Shown here: piece by piece, positions 27,459 to 35,212 of the stretch
How positions within the stretch are numbered: position 1 is the first letter of the stretch
How the letters are laid out: every line of letters starts with the position of its first letter
NCBI RefSeq assembly: GCF_003626975.1
Contig: NZ_CP032616.1
Coordinates: 186,001-250,000, forward strand
DNA from: Pseudomonas sp. DY-1
GTDB taxonomy: Bacteria; Pseudomonadota; Gammaproteobacteria; Pseudomonadales; Pseudomonadaceae
Reading direction: 5' to 3'
Length of the DNA: 64,000 bases
The notes under the pieces: generated by a model
The model's database searches: none
Told to the model about the DNA's origin: nothing
The model's input: the letters and a program-made list of their open reading frames with translations, nothing else
Program-made: the position numbers and the translations under genes

Positions 27459-29543
27459 ATGAATAGAGACAACCTCAAGCGCCTGCTGGCGCCCCGGCAT
27501 CTGGCCTTCATCGGCGGTCGCAGCATGGCCCGTGCGCTCAAGCGCTGCGCCGAGGGCGGCTTTGCCGGCCAGATGTGGCTGGTCAATCCCCAGCACGCCG
27601 AACTGGAAGGCGTGAATTGCGTGGCCAGTGTCGCCGAACTGCCCTGCGGGCCGGATGCGGTGTTCATCGCCACCAACCGCGAGCAGACCCTGGACAGCGT
27701 TGCCGCGCTTGCCGCAAAGGGAGCGGGAGGCGCCATCTGCTACGCCTCCGGCTTTGCCGAAACCGGTGCCGAAGGCCAGGCCCTGCAGGCACAACTGCTT
27801 GCGGCGGCCGGCGAAATGGCGCTGCTCGGCCCGAACTGCTACGGCCTGCTGGACTACCTGCATGGCGCGGCTCTCTGGCCAGTAGCCCATGGCGGCCAAC
27901 TGGTGGAGAAGGGCGTGGCGGTGCTCACGCAGAGTGGCAACTTCGCCTACAACCTGTCCATGAGTGACCGCTCCCTGCACGTGGCCTACATGGCCTCTGT
28001 GGGCAATCAGGCCCAACTGGGCGTGGCCGAACTGATGGATGTGCTGTTGGATGAACCTCGCGTCACAGCCATCGGTCTGCACCTCGAGGGCTTGAAGAAC
28101 ATACCGGGCTTTGCCCGCGCGGCGCACAAGGCGTTGGAGAAGGGCATCCCGATCATCGCCTTGAAGACTGGTGTATCGCAGATTGGCGCAGAGCTCGCTC
28201 TCAGCCACACCAGCTCCCTTGCTGGCTCCGATACGTTGTACGACAGCCTCTTCGAGCGTCTCGGAGTGATTCGTGTCAGTGGCCCGGTGAGTTTCATGGA
28301 AACCCTCAAGGCTGCGGCCTGCGGCAAGCTGCCAAGCGGTCCCGGCCTGATCGCCCTGGCCTGTTCCGGCGGCGATGCCGGGCTGATCGCCGACTACGCC
28401 GAACTCAACGGTCTGCAATTGCCGAAGCTGGACGACGGTCAATGTCGCGAGCTGGCGCAGGTCCTGCCGGCTTACGCCAACATCGCCAACCCATTGGACT
28501 TCACCACTGCCATCTGGGGCGATGGTGCTGCACTGGCGCGCATGCTCGACAGCGCTATGGACAGTCCCGCCGACGCCGCGCTGCTTGTGCTCGACTACCC
28601 GGGCGAAGATACCGGAGAGCGCCCTCAGTGCGACCTGCTGCTGGAGCTCTACTGCGACGCCCTCGCGCGTCACGGCAAGACTGGCTTCATCGCTTCGGCC
28701 TTGCCCGAACTGCTGCCGCCCCATGCCCGTGAATACCTGCATGCTCGTGGCGTGGCCGCCCTGCAAGGGGTGGAAGATGGGTTGGCCGCCTGGGGCCGCA
28801 TCGCCACCTACCGGCAGCGCCGCGACCGATTGCTGGCGCGAGGTGAGTCGGCCCTGGTGCCCCTGAGCCCGGCTCCTGTGGCAGAGGGCGAATTGCTCGA
28901 CGAGTGGCAATCCAAGCAAGCCCTGCGCACTTTCGGCCTCCCGGTGCCGCAGGCGCTGCTGAGTACTCCTGAGCGGGCGCTGGAGGATGCCGGGAGGCTT
29001 GGCTATCCGCTGGTACTGAAAGCCGTCAGCGCCCATTTGCCGCACAAGACCGAAGCCGGCGCGGTTGCGCTCAACCTGCGCGACGCCGAGTCCCTGGACC
29101 AGGCCCTGGGCGAGATGCGGCAACGTATTGCCGCCTATGCACCGGGCGTGGCCTTCGACCAGGTATTGCTGGAGCGCATGGCCACACCGCCGCTGGCGGA
29201 GCTGATTGTGGGCGTCAAACGCGAAGAAGGTTTCGGCCTGGCTTTGGTGATCGGCGCCGGTGGCATTCTCGTCGAGTTGCTCAAGGACAGCCGCAGCCTA
29301 CTGCTGCCCACCAACGATGCGGCAATCCGCGATGCCCTGTTGAGCTTGCGTAGCGCGCCGCTGCTTACCGGCTTCCGTGGGCGGCCGGCGGCCGACCTGG
29401 AGGTGCTGGTGGCCGCCATTCGCGCTGTGGCGGATTACGCCTGCGAGAACGCCGGGCGCTTGCTGGAGCTGGACGTGAACCCACTGCTGGTCTGCGCGGA
29501 AGGCGCCGTGGCGGTGGATGCACTGATCCGTATCGCGGAATGA
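27459..29543 (+). CDS. ADP-forming acyl-CoA synthetase family protein
   Basis: 694-residue single-chain acyl-CoA synthetase of the ADP-forming (acetyl-CoA/succinyl-CoA ligase) superfamily. The N-terminal CoA-binding domain (about 10-125) is followed by two flavodoxin-like ligase domains and a C-terminal ATP-grasp domain (about 480-690, YPLVLKAVSAHLPHKTEAGAVALNL). The phosphohistidine loop is seen as LALSHTSSLAGSD near residue 250. The ATG at 27459 is preferred over an upstream TTG at 27420. It would activate an acid to its CoA ester for the two preceding genes. The acid may be one from arginine transamination, which is an inference from location. Confidence 0.83.
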   Translation: MNRDNLKRLLAPRHLAFIGGRSMARALKRCAEGGFAGQMWLVNPQHAELEGVNCVASVAELPCGPDAVFIATNREQTLDSVAALAAKGAGGAICYASGFAETGAEGQALQAQLLAAAGEMALLGPNCYGLLDYLHGAALWPVAHGGQLVEKGVAVLTQSGNFAYNLSMSDRSLHVAYMASVGNQAQLGVAELMDVLLDEPRVTAIGLHLEGLKNIPGFARAAHKALEKGIPIIALKTGVSQIGAELALSHTSSLAGSDTLYDSLFERLGVIRVSGPVSFMETLKAAACGKLPSGPGLIALACSGGDAGLIADYAELNGLQLPKLDDGQCRELAQVLPAYANIANPLDFTTAIWGDGAALARMLDSAMDSPADAALLVLDYPGEDTGERPQCDLLLELYCDALARHGKTGFIASALPELLPPHAREYLHARGVAALQGVEDGLAAWGRIATYRQRRDRLLARGESALVPLSPAPVAEGELLDEWQSKQALRTFGLPVPQALLSTPERALEDAGRLGYPLVLKAVSAHLPHKTEAGAVALNLRDAESLDQALGEMRQRIAAYAPGVAFDQVLLERMATPPLAELIVGVKREEGFGLALVIGAGGILVELLKDSRSLLLPTNDAAIRDALLSLRSAPLLTGFRGRPAADLEVLVAAIRAVADYACENAGRLLELDVNPLLVCAEGAVAVDALIRIAE

Positions 29544-29551
29544 CATCCCCT

Positions 29552-29620
29552 CCTGTAGGAGCGAGCTTGCTCGCGAGCGGCGGAGCACGAGAGTTTCGCC
29601 AGCAAGCTGGCTCCTACAGG
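29552..29620. repeat. REP doublet
   Basis: Two inverted REP cores, CCTGTAGGAGCGAGCTTGC on the left and GCAAGCTGGCTCCTACAGG on the right, fill the gap before aruI. This is the Pseudomonas GTAGGAGCGAGC REP type. Confidence 0.85.
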
Positions 29621-29648
29621 TCTTGGCATCGATTCGAGGGAATACCAC

Positions 29649-31259
29649 ATGCAACAACAGAATAGCCTCACCGGCGGCCAGGCCCTGGTTCGCCTCCTGG
29701 CCAGCTATGGCGTGGATACCGTGTTCGGTATCCCCGGCGTCCATACCCTGGAGTTGTACCGCGGCTTGCCCGGCAGTGGCATCCGGCACGTGCTGACCCG
29801 GCACGAGCAGGGTGCCGGTTTCATGGCTGACGGCTATGCGCGGGTCAGTGGCAAACCCGGTGTCTGCTTCATCATCACCGGTCCCGGCGTGACCAATGCG
29901 GCTACCCCCATCGGCCAGGCCTACGCCGATTCGATCCCGATGCTGGTGATCTCCAGCGTCAACCACACGGCGAGCCTCGGCAAAGGCTGGGGCTGCCTGC
30001 ACGAAACCCAGGACCAGCGCGCCATTACCACCCCCATCACCGCTTTCTCGGCCGTGGCCCTGACTCCGGAAGACCTGCCCGAACTGGTGGCGCGCGCCTA
30101 TGCCGTGTTCGACGGCGAACGTCCGCGCCCGGTACATATCTCCGTGCCGCTCGACGTGCTTGCCGCCCCGGTGGCACGGGACTGGACCGCCGAGGTGGTA
30201 CGCCGCCCCGGCCGTGGCTTGCCGGATAGCGCGTCCCTGGATGCGGCGGCCAAGCGGCTGGCCATGGCCAAGCGACCGATGATCATCGCGGGTGGTGGCG
30301 CCCTCGGGGCTGTCGACGCCCTGCAGGCATTCAGCGAACGTCTGGCTGCCCCCGTATTCACCAGCGTGGCTGGCAAGGGGCTGTTGCCGCCGGATGCTCC
30401 GCTCAACGCCGGTTCCAGCCTTTGCATGGCGCCCGGTTGGGAAATGATCGCCGAGGCTGACCTGGTGCTGGCCGTGGGTACCGAAATGGCTGATACGGAC
30501 TTCTGGCGTGAGCGTCTGCCGCTGTCCGGCGAACTGATCCGAATCGATGTCGACCCGCGCAAGTTCAATGATTTCTACCCCTGTGCCGTGGCGCTTCGGG
30601 GCGACGCCCGACAGTCGCTCGAGGCGCTGCTGGCACGCATTCCCGAAGCAGGCAGGGCAGGGCAGGAAGCCGCCGCCCGCGTAGCTCGCCTGCATGAGGC
30701 GATACGCAATGGCCACGCCCCTCTGCAGGGTATTCACCAAGGCATCCTCGACCGCATTGCCGCCACGTTGCCGGCCAGTGCCTTCATCAGCACCGACATG
30801 ACCCAGCTTGCCTACACCGGCAACTACGCATTCGCCAGCCGGGCGCCGCGCAGCTGGCTGCACCCTACGGGCTACGGCACGCTCGGTTACGGCCTGCCGG
30901 CCGGCATCGGCGCCAAGTTCGGTGCGCCAGAGCGGGCCGGCCTGGTGCTCGTTGGCGATGGCGGATTCCTCTACACCGTGCAGGAACTGGCCACCGCGAC
31001 GGAAGAGCTCGACAGCCCGCTGGTGGTGCTGCTGTGGAACAACGACGCCCTGGGCCAGATTCGCGACGACATGCAGGCCCTGGACATCGAACCGGTGGGC
31101 GTGCTGCCGCGCAACCCCGATTTTGCCGCCCTCGCTCGGGCCTTCGGTTGCACGGTGATGCAGCCGCGGAGCCTCGACGAGCTGGAGCGTGACCTGCGCA
31201 CAGGCTTCGACCACCCCGGCGTCACCCTGATCGAACTGAAACACGCCTGTGCTCGTTGA
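29649..31259 (+). CDS. aruI: 2-Ketoarginine (5-guanidino-2-oxopentanoate) decarboxylase
   Basis: ThDP-dependent decarboxylase that turns 2-ketoarginine into 4-guanidinobutyraldehyde in the arginine transaminase pathway. The 536 residues have the three-domain acetolactate-synthase-like fold. The catalytic Glu is near 51 (LTRHEQGAGFMADGYARV), and the ThDP/Mg motif begins GDGGFLYTVQELATA near 436 and ends at WNND. The identity rests on the tight pairing with aruH 21 nt downstream, as in PA4977-PA4976, plus the family match. Acetolactate synthase proper is unlikely, since there is no regulatory subunit gene. Confidence 0.9.
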   Translation: MQQQNSLTGGQALVRLLASYGVDTVFGIPGVHTLELYRGLPGSGIRHVLTRHEQGAGFMADGYARVSGKPGVCFIITGPGVTNAATPIGQAYADSIPMLVISSVNHTASLGKGWGCLHETQDQRAITTPITAFSAVALTPEDLPELVARAYAVFDGERPRPVHISVPLDVLAAPVARDWTAEVVRRPGRGLPDSASLDAAAKRLAMAKRPMIIAGGGALGAVDALQAFSERLAAPVFTSVAGKGLLPPDAPLNAGSSLCMAPGWEMIAEADLVLAVGTEMADTDFWRERLPLSGELIRIDVDPRKFNDFYPCAVALRGDARQSLEALLARIPEAGRAGQEAAARVARLHEAIRNGHAPLQGIHQGILDRIAATLPASAFISTDMTQLAYTGNYAFASRAPRSWLHPTGYGTLGYGLPAGIGAKFGAPERAGLVLVGDGGFLYTVQELATATEELDSPLVVLLWNNDALGQIRDDMQALDIEPVGVLPRNPDFAALARAFGCTVMQPRSLDELERDLRTGFDHPGVTLIELKHACAR

Positions 31260-31280
31260 GCCTGGGTCAAGGAGATAACC

Positions 31281-32471
31281 ATGCGCTTTTCCGACCTCAC
31301 CCAACGTATCGCCGGCGATGGCGCGGCAGCCTGGAACATTCACTACCGTGCGCTGGAGCGCCAGGCCCGGGGCGACGACATTCTCCTGCTGTCGGTCGGC
31401 GATCCCGATTTCGACACGCCGCAGCCCATCGTCCAGGCCGCCATCGACAGCCTGCTCAATGGCAACACCCATTACTCCGACGTGCGCGGCAAGATCACCC
31501 TGCGTCAGCGTATCGCCGACTGGCACAACCAGCGCAGTGGGCAGAATGTCGGCACGGACGAAGTCGTGGTGCTGGCCGGTGCGCAGTGCGCGTTGTTCTG
31601 CGTCGTGCAGTGTCTGCTCAATCCGGGCGATGAGGTCATAGTCGCCGAGCCCATGTACGTCACCTACGAAGCGGTGTTTGGTGCCTGTGGAGCGAAGGTG
31701 GTCCCGGTACCGGTACGTTCGGAGAACGGCTTCCGCATCCAGGCGGAGGATGTCGCCGCCGCCATTACCCCGCGCACCCGGGCACTGGCCCTGAACAGCC
31801 CGCACAACCCGTCCGGTGCCAGTTTGCCGCGCACCACCTGGGAAGCCCTGGCCGAGCTCTGCATTGCCCATGATCTCTGGATGATCTCCGACGAGGTCTA
31901 CAGCGAACTGCTCTTCGAGGGCCAGCACATCAGCCCGGCCAGCCTGCCAGGAATGGCGGAACGCACCGCCACCATCAACAGCCTGTCCAAGTCCCACGCC
32001 ATGACCGGATGGCGGGTGGGCTGGGTCGTGGGTTCGAAGGAGCTGTCCGGGCACCTGGAAAACCTCGCCCTGTGCATGCTCTACGGCTCGCCTGACTTCG
32101 TTCAGGATGCGGCTTGCGTCGCACTGGACACTCGCCTGCCCGAGCTGGAAGCCATGCGCGAGGCCTATCGCCAGCGACGCGATCTGGTGTGCGCGAGCCT
32201 GGAAGGCTGCCCCGGCCTGCGCGCGCTGAAACCGGACGGCGGCATGTTCGTGATGGTGGATATCCGCCCGACCGGGTTATCCGCCCAGGAATTCGCCGAC
32301 CGACTGCTGGACAACCATGGCGTTTCGGTTCTGGCGGGTGAAGCATTCGGACCTAGCGCGGCCGGGCATATCCGCCTGGGGCTGGTGCTGGGCAGCGAGC
32401 CGCTGCAAGAGGCCTGCCGTCGCATTGCCCGCTGCGCGGCCGAGCTGATTGAACAGCGCAAAAACCTGTGA
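31281..32471 (+). CDS. aruH: Arginine:pyruvate transaminase
   Basis: Class I PLP aminotransferase that passes the alpha-amino group of L-arginine to pyruvate, giving 2-ketoarginine and alanine. The 396 residues include the SVGDPDFDTPQPI and NTHYSDVRG N-terminal motifs, ALNSPHNPSGASLPR near 172, SDEVYSELLF near 204 and the PLP lysine near 237 (SLSKSHAMTGWRVGW). The sequence looks closely like P. aeruginosa AruH over its full length, from memory. An AAGGAG Shine-Dalgarno precedes the ATG. With aruI it forms the first two steps of the transaminase route of arginine breakdown. Confidence 0.93.
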   Translation: MRFSDLTQRIAGDGAAAWNIHYRALERQARGDDILLLSVGDPDFDTPQPIVQAAIDSLLNGNTHYSDVRGKITLRQRIADWHNQRSGQNVGTDEVVVLAGAQCALFCVVQCLLNPGDEVIVAEPMYVTYEAVFGACGAKVVPVPVRSENGFRIQAEDVAAAITPRTRALALNSPHNPSGASLPRTTWEALAELCIAHDLWMISDEVYSELLFEGQHISPASLPGMAERTATINSLSKSHAMTGWRVGWVVGSKELSGHLENLALCMLYGSPDFVQDAACVALDTRLPELEAMREAYRQRRDLVCASLEGCPGLRALKPDGGMFVMVDIRPTGLSAQEFADRLLDNHGVSVLAGEAFGPSAAGHIRLGLVLGSEPLQEACRRIARCAAELIEQRKNL

Positions 32472-32505
32472 ATGATGCTTGGCGCTACGCACCGAATCCC
32501 TGATT

Positions 32506-32533
32506 GTTGGGCTTCGCTACGCTCTGCACCAAC
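32506..32533. repeat. Short dispersed palindrome (GTTGGGCTTCGC type)
   Basis: GTTGG and CCAAC arms around GCTTCGCTACGCTCTGCA. This word is a familiar intergenic repeat in Pseudomonas. It lies between aruH and the quinone reductase gene. Confidence 0.5.
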
Positions 32534-32560
32534 CGACGGACCGTCCCATAAGGAACACCC

Positions 32561-33265
32561 ATGAAGATCCTGATCGTCCATGCCCACCCGGAATCGCAGT
32601 CCTTCTGCAGCGCCTTGCGCGACCTGGCGGTGGAAACCCTGCAAGGGCAGGGGCACGAAGTCCGGCAGTCCGACCTCCACGCGCTGGATTGGAACCCGGT
32701 CGCCAGTGCCGCCGATTTCAGCGAGCGGCAGAACCCCGATTACTTGGTCTATGCCCTGGAGCAACGCGAAGGCGTTAAGGCCGGCAATATCGCGCCGGAC
32801 ATCCAGCGCGAACTCGACAAGCTGCTCTGGGCCGACCTGCTGATACTCAACTTCCCGCTCTACTGGTTCTCGGTTCCGGCCATTCTCAAAGGCTGGATCG
32901 ACCGGGTGCTGGTATCCGGCGTCTGCTACGGCGGCAAGCGTTTCTACGATCAGGGCGGCCTGGCCGGCAAGAAGGCGCTGGTGACGCTGACCCTGGGCGG
33001 CCGCGAACACATGTTCGGTGAGGGCGCCATCCACGGTCCGCTGGAGGACATGCTGCGGCCGTTGCTACGTGGCACCCTGGCCTATGTCGGCCTGGAAGTT
33101 CTGCCACCTTTCGTGGCGTGGCACGTGCCCTACATCAGCAGCGATGCGCGCCAGGATTTTCTGCGCGCCTATCAGGATCGGTTGCAGGGGCTGGATCAGG
33201 ACGTACCGCTCCGGTTTCCCCGGCTGGACCAGTTCGACGACAGGCTGTATCCACTGACTCGTTGA
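32561..33265 (+). CDS. NAD(P)H dehydrogenase (quinone)/flavodoxin-like fold protein
   Basis: 234-residue cytosolic flavoprotein of the MdaB/NQO1-like family, which reduces quinones or other acceptors with NAD(P)H. It has the N-terminal flavin-binding MKILIVHAHPESQSFCSAL, the FPLYWFSVPAILKGWIDRVL segment near residue 107 and TLGGREHMFGEG near 145. It follows the aru genes 89 nt downstream, in the same place as PA4975. It ends the block, since a strong terminator follows. A role in arginine breakdown is not obvious; it may help with aldehyde or redox stress. Confidence 0.87.
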   Translation: MKILIVHAHPESQSFCSALRDLAVETLQGQGHEVRQSDLHALDWNPVASAADFSERQNPDYLVYALEQREGVKAGNIAPDIQRELDKLLWADLLILNFPLYWFSVPAILKGWIDRVLVSGVCYGGKRFYDQGGLAGKKALVTLTLGGREHMFGEGAIHGPLEDMLRPLLRGTLAYVGLEVLPPFVAWHVPYISSDARQDFLRAYQDRLQGLDQDVPLRFPRLDQFDDRLYPLTR

Positions 33266-33281
33266 GAGCACTGAGAGCACC

Positions 33282-33310
33282 AAGGCCGCCCGAGGGCGGC
33301 CTTCTTCTTT
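33282..33310 (+). terminator. Rho-independent terminator closing the aru block
   Basis: 9-bp stem AAGGCCGCC / GGCGGCCTT with a CGAG loop and a CTTCTTT tail, 16 nt after the stop codon. Confidence 0.88.
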
Positions 33311-33327
33311 CTGCGCTGAACTCTTTT

Positions 33328-33393
33328 TGTAGGGGCGAGCTCTGCTCGCGAAAGTCCCGGGCGTGCTCATTCGCGAGCAAGCTCGCTCCTACC
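33328..33393. repeat. REP doublet upstream of flgB
   Basis: TGTAGGGGCGAGCTCTGCTC and its inverted partner GAGCAAGCTCGCTCCTACC, the same family as at 29552 and 36562. It fills part of the 333-bp gap before flgB; the rest of that gap holds the terminator, half-site array and promoter. Confidence 0.85.
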
Positions 33394-33415
33394 GGTTCTA
33401 TCGCCGGATGCCCCC

Positions 33416-33491
33416 CGGCAAAGCGGCAACCAGCGGCAAGTTGCCCTTGCCGCTTTGCCGTCCGTCCAGCGTCCATTGCCGCTTTTTGCCG
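33416..33491 (+). promoter_or_regulatory. CGGCAA/TTGCCG half-site array, probable enhancer of the flgB promoter
   Basis: Seven exact half-sites: CGGCAA at 33416, 33424 and 33434, then TTGCCG at 33447, 33455, 33476 and 33486. The 14-mer CGGCAAAGCGGCAA at 33416 is the exact reverse complement of that at 33447. The array ends 45 bp upstream of the sigma-54 promoter, a normal place for an enhancer. The binding protein is likely to be FleR or FleQ, which is an inference. Confidence 0.65.
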
Positions 33492-33535
33492 CTCATTTTT
33501 AAATCAAGTAATTGAAAATAAAGGTAAAAATAGTT

Positions 33536-33551
33536 TGGCACGGCCTTTGCT
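33536..33551 (+). promoter_or_regulatory. Sigma-54 promoter of flgBCDE
   Basis: TGGCAC-GGCCT-TTGCT, an exact match to TGGCAC-N5-TTGCW. It places the transcript start near 33563 and rules out an upstream flgB start at 33554. Confidence 0.95.
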
Positions 33552-33598
33552 GAGTGTATGGCAAGCAAACCAGATTGCCACTGGCAAAGGTTCCGGAC

Positions 33599-34006
33599 AT
33601 GAGCATCAGCTTCGAAAAGGCCCTCGGCATCCATCAGCAAGCCCTCAGCTTCCGCGCTCAGCGTGGCGAGGTGCTGGCCAACAACATCGCCAACGCCGAC
33701 ACCCCGAACTACAAGGCTCGTGACCTGGACTTCGCCAGCGTGCTGGCCCAGCAGTCGGAGAAGGCCGCCCACGGCAGCTTCCAGGCCGCCCGGACCAACG
33801 AGCGCCACATCGTCGCCGAAGGTTTCGACATGGCTGACGCCTCGCTGAAGTACCGCATTCCCTTCCAGGCGGCCGTCGACCAGAACACCGTCGACGCCCA
33901 GCTGGAACAGTCGAACTACACCGAGAACGCCATGCAGTTCCAGGCCAGCTTCACCTTCCTCAACAGCAAGTTCAAAGGGCTGATCGGCGCCCTGCGCGGC
34001 GAATAA
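33599..34006 (+). CDS. flgB: Flagellar basal-body rod protein FlgB
   Basis: Proximal rod subunit. 135 residues, normal for FlgB, with the axial-protein signature ALSFRAQRGEVLANNIANADTPNYKARDLDF at about residues 15-45 and the C-terminal heptad helix (MQFQASFTFLNSKFKGLIGALRG). The ATG at 33599 is downstream of the sigma-54 start site; the longer frame would begin at the promoter itself. First gene of the flgBCDE transcript, 14 nt before flgC. Confidence 0.96.
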   Translation: MSISFEKALGIHQQALSFRAQRGEVLANNIANADTPNYKARDLDFASVLAQQSEKAAHGSFQAARTNERHIVAEGFDMADASLKYRIPFQAAVDQNTVDAQLEQSNYTENAMQFQASFTFLNSKFKGLIGALRGE

Positions 34007-34020
34007 CGGAGAGCCAAGCC

Positions 34021-34467
34021 ATGTCACTGTCCAGCATCTTCAATATCGCCGGCACCGGCATGAGTGCTCAGAACACTCGGCTGAACACCATCTCCAGCAA
34101 CATCGCCAACGCCGAAACGGTTTCCTCCAGCCTCGACCAGACCTACCGCGCCCGCCATCCGGTGTTCGCCACCATGTTCCAGGACAGCCTGGGCAACGGC
34201 GACCGTGGCTCGCTGTTCGCCGACCAGGACCAGTCCGGCGCTGGCGTGCAGGTGCTCGGCGTGATCGAGGACCAGAGCACCCTGACCCCGCGCTACGAGC
34301 CGAACCACCCGGCGGCCAACGCGGATGGCTACGTCTATTACCCGAATGTGAACGTGGTCGAAGAAATGGCCGACATGATTTCCGCCAGCCGGTCCTTCCA
34401 GACCAACGTGGAAATGATGAACACCGCCAAACAGATGATGCAGAAAGTGCTGACCCTGGGTCAGTGA
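34021..34467 (+). CDS. flgC: Flagellar basal-body rod protein FlgC
   Basis: Proximal rod subunit, 148 residues. The N-terminal axial motif SGMSAQ-like GTGMSAQNTRLNTISSNIANAETV is at about 11-35. The mid-part has VVEDQS-like GVIEDQSTLTPRYEPNHPAANADGYVYYPNVNVVEEMADMI, typical of FlgC. The C-terminal helix ends QMMQKVLTLGQ. A GGAGAG Shine-Dalgarno lies in the 14-nt gap after flgB. Confidence 0.96.
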   Translation: MSLSSIFNIAGTGMSAQNTRLNTISSNIANAETVSSSLDQTYRARHPVFATMFQDSLGNGDRGSLFADQDQSGAGVQVLGVIEDQSTLTPRYEPNHPAANADGYVYYPNVNVVEEMADMISASRSFQTNVEMMNTAKQMMQKVLTLGQ

Positions 34468-34486
34468 TAGCGCGCGAGGGAACAGC

Positions 34487-35167
34487 ATGAGTGTCAGCAA
34501 CGTAGCGTCCACCGATGGCCAGTCGTTTCTCGATCAGTACGCCATCAAGAGCGAAACCAAGAGTAAGGACCTCGGCAAGAACGAGTTCCTCGAGCTGCTG
34601 GTCGCTCAGTTGAACAACCAGGATCCGCTGTCTCCCCAGGAGAACGGCGAGTTCATCGCCCAACTGGCGCAGTTCAGCCAGGTGGAAGGCATCGAGAAGC
34701 TCAACACCAGCATGGGTTCGCTGCTGTCCGGCTACCAGTCTTCCCAGGCTCTGCAGGCTTCTTCGCTGGTGGGCCGCAAGGTGATCGTGCCGAGCGAGAA
34801 GGCGGTGGTGGACACCAGTGAAACCTTCAAGGCCAGCGCCAACCTGCCCATTTCCAGCAGCAACGTCTGGGTCAACGTCTACGACAGCGCCGGCACCTTG
34901 GTGAACCGCGTCAACCTCGGAGAGCAGCCGGCTGGCAGCGTGAGCTTCATGTGGGACGGCAAGGACTCCAGCGGCAAGGTCATGCCGCCCGGCACCTACA
35001 AGTTCGAAGCCCAGGCCCAGTACGGCAGCGAGACCAAAGCCCTCTACACCATGCTGCCGGCTAACGTCGACAGCGTCACCCTGGGCCAGAATGGCGGCGA
35101 ACTGATGCTCAACCTTGCGGGTATCGGCAGCGTCGGCCTCTCCAAGGTCCAGGTCATCGGTCAGTAA
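34487..35167 (+). CDS. flgD: Flagellar hook assembly scaffold FlgD
   Basis: Hook cap protein that guides polymerisation of FlgE and leaves once the hook is done. 226 residues: an N-terminal export and capping segment with LGKNEFLELLVAQLNNQDPLSPQENGEFIAQLAQFSQVEGIEKL (about 25-70), then the FlgD Tudor/Ig-like core (about 95-220) with FMWDGKDSSGKVMPPGTYKF. It lies 19 nt after flgC and 45 nt before flgE. Confidence 0.95.
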   Translation: MSVSNVASTDGQSFLDQYAIKSETKSKDLGKNEFLELLVAQLNNQDPLSPQENGEFIAQLAQFSQVEGIEKLNTSMGSLLSGYQSSQALQASSLVGRKVIVPSEKAVVDTSETFKASANLPISSSNVWVNVYDSAGTLVNRVNLGEQPAGSVSFMWDGKDSSGKVMPPGTYKFEAQAQYGSETKALYTMLPANVDSVTLGQNGGELMLNLAGIGSVGLSKVQVIGQ

Positions 35168-35192
35168 CTTCCCGGTTCAGAGCGCCGGGAAG
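35168..35192 (+). other. Stem-loop between flgD and flgE
   Basis: CTTCCCGG / CCGGGAAG, 8-bp perfect stem with a 9-nt loop immediately after the flgD stop and 20 nt before flgE. No T run, so it may set the ratio of hook cap to hook mRNA by protecting the flgE part. Confidence 0.55.
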
Positions 35193-35212
35193 CACCGGCA
35201 AAGGAGATTTAA

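Noticed and set aside
29649..31259. Acetolactate synthase large subunit
   Set aside because: Same fold, but there is no small subunit gene, and pairing with aruH points to 2-ketoarginine decarboxylase.
29298..32054. 918-codon antisense ORF over aruI and aruH
   Set aside because: Complement of two clear enzymes; no domain or credible ribosome-binding site.
33554..33598. Longer flgB start
   Set aside because: It lies 2 nt after the sigma-54 -12 box, upstream of the expected transcript start.
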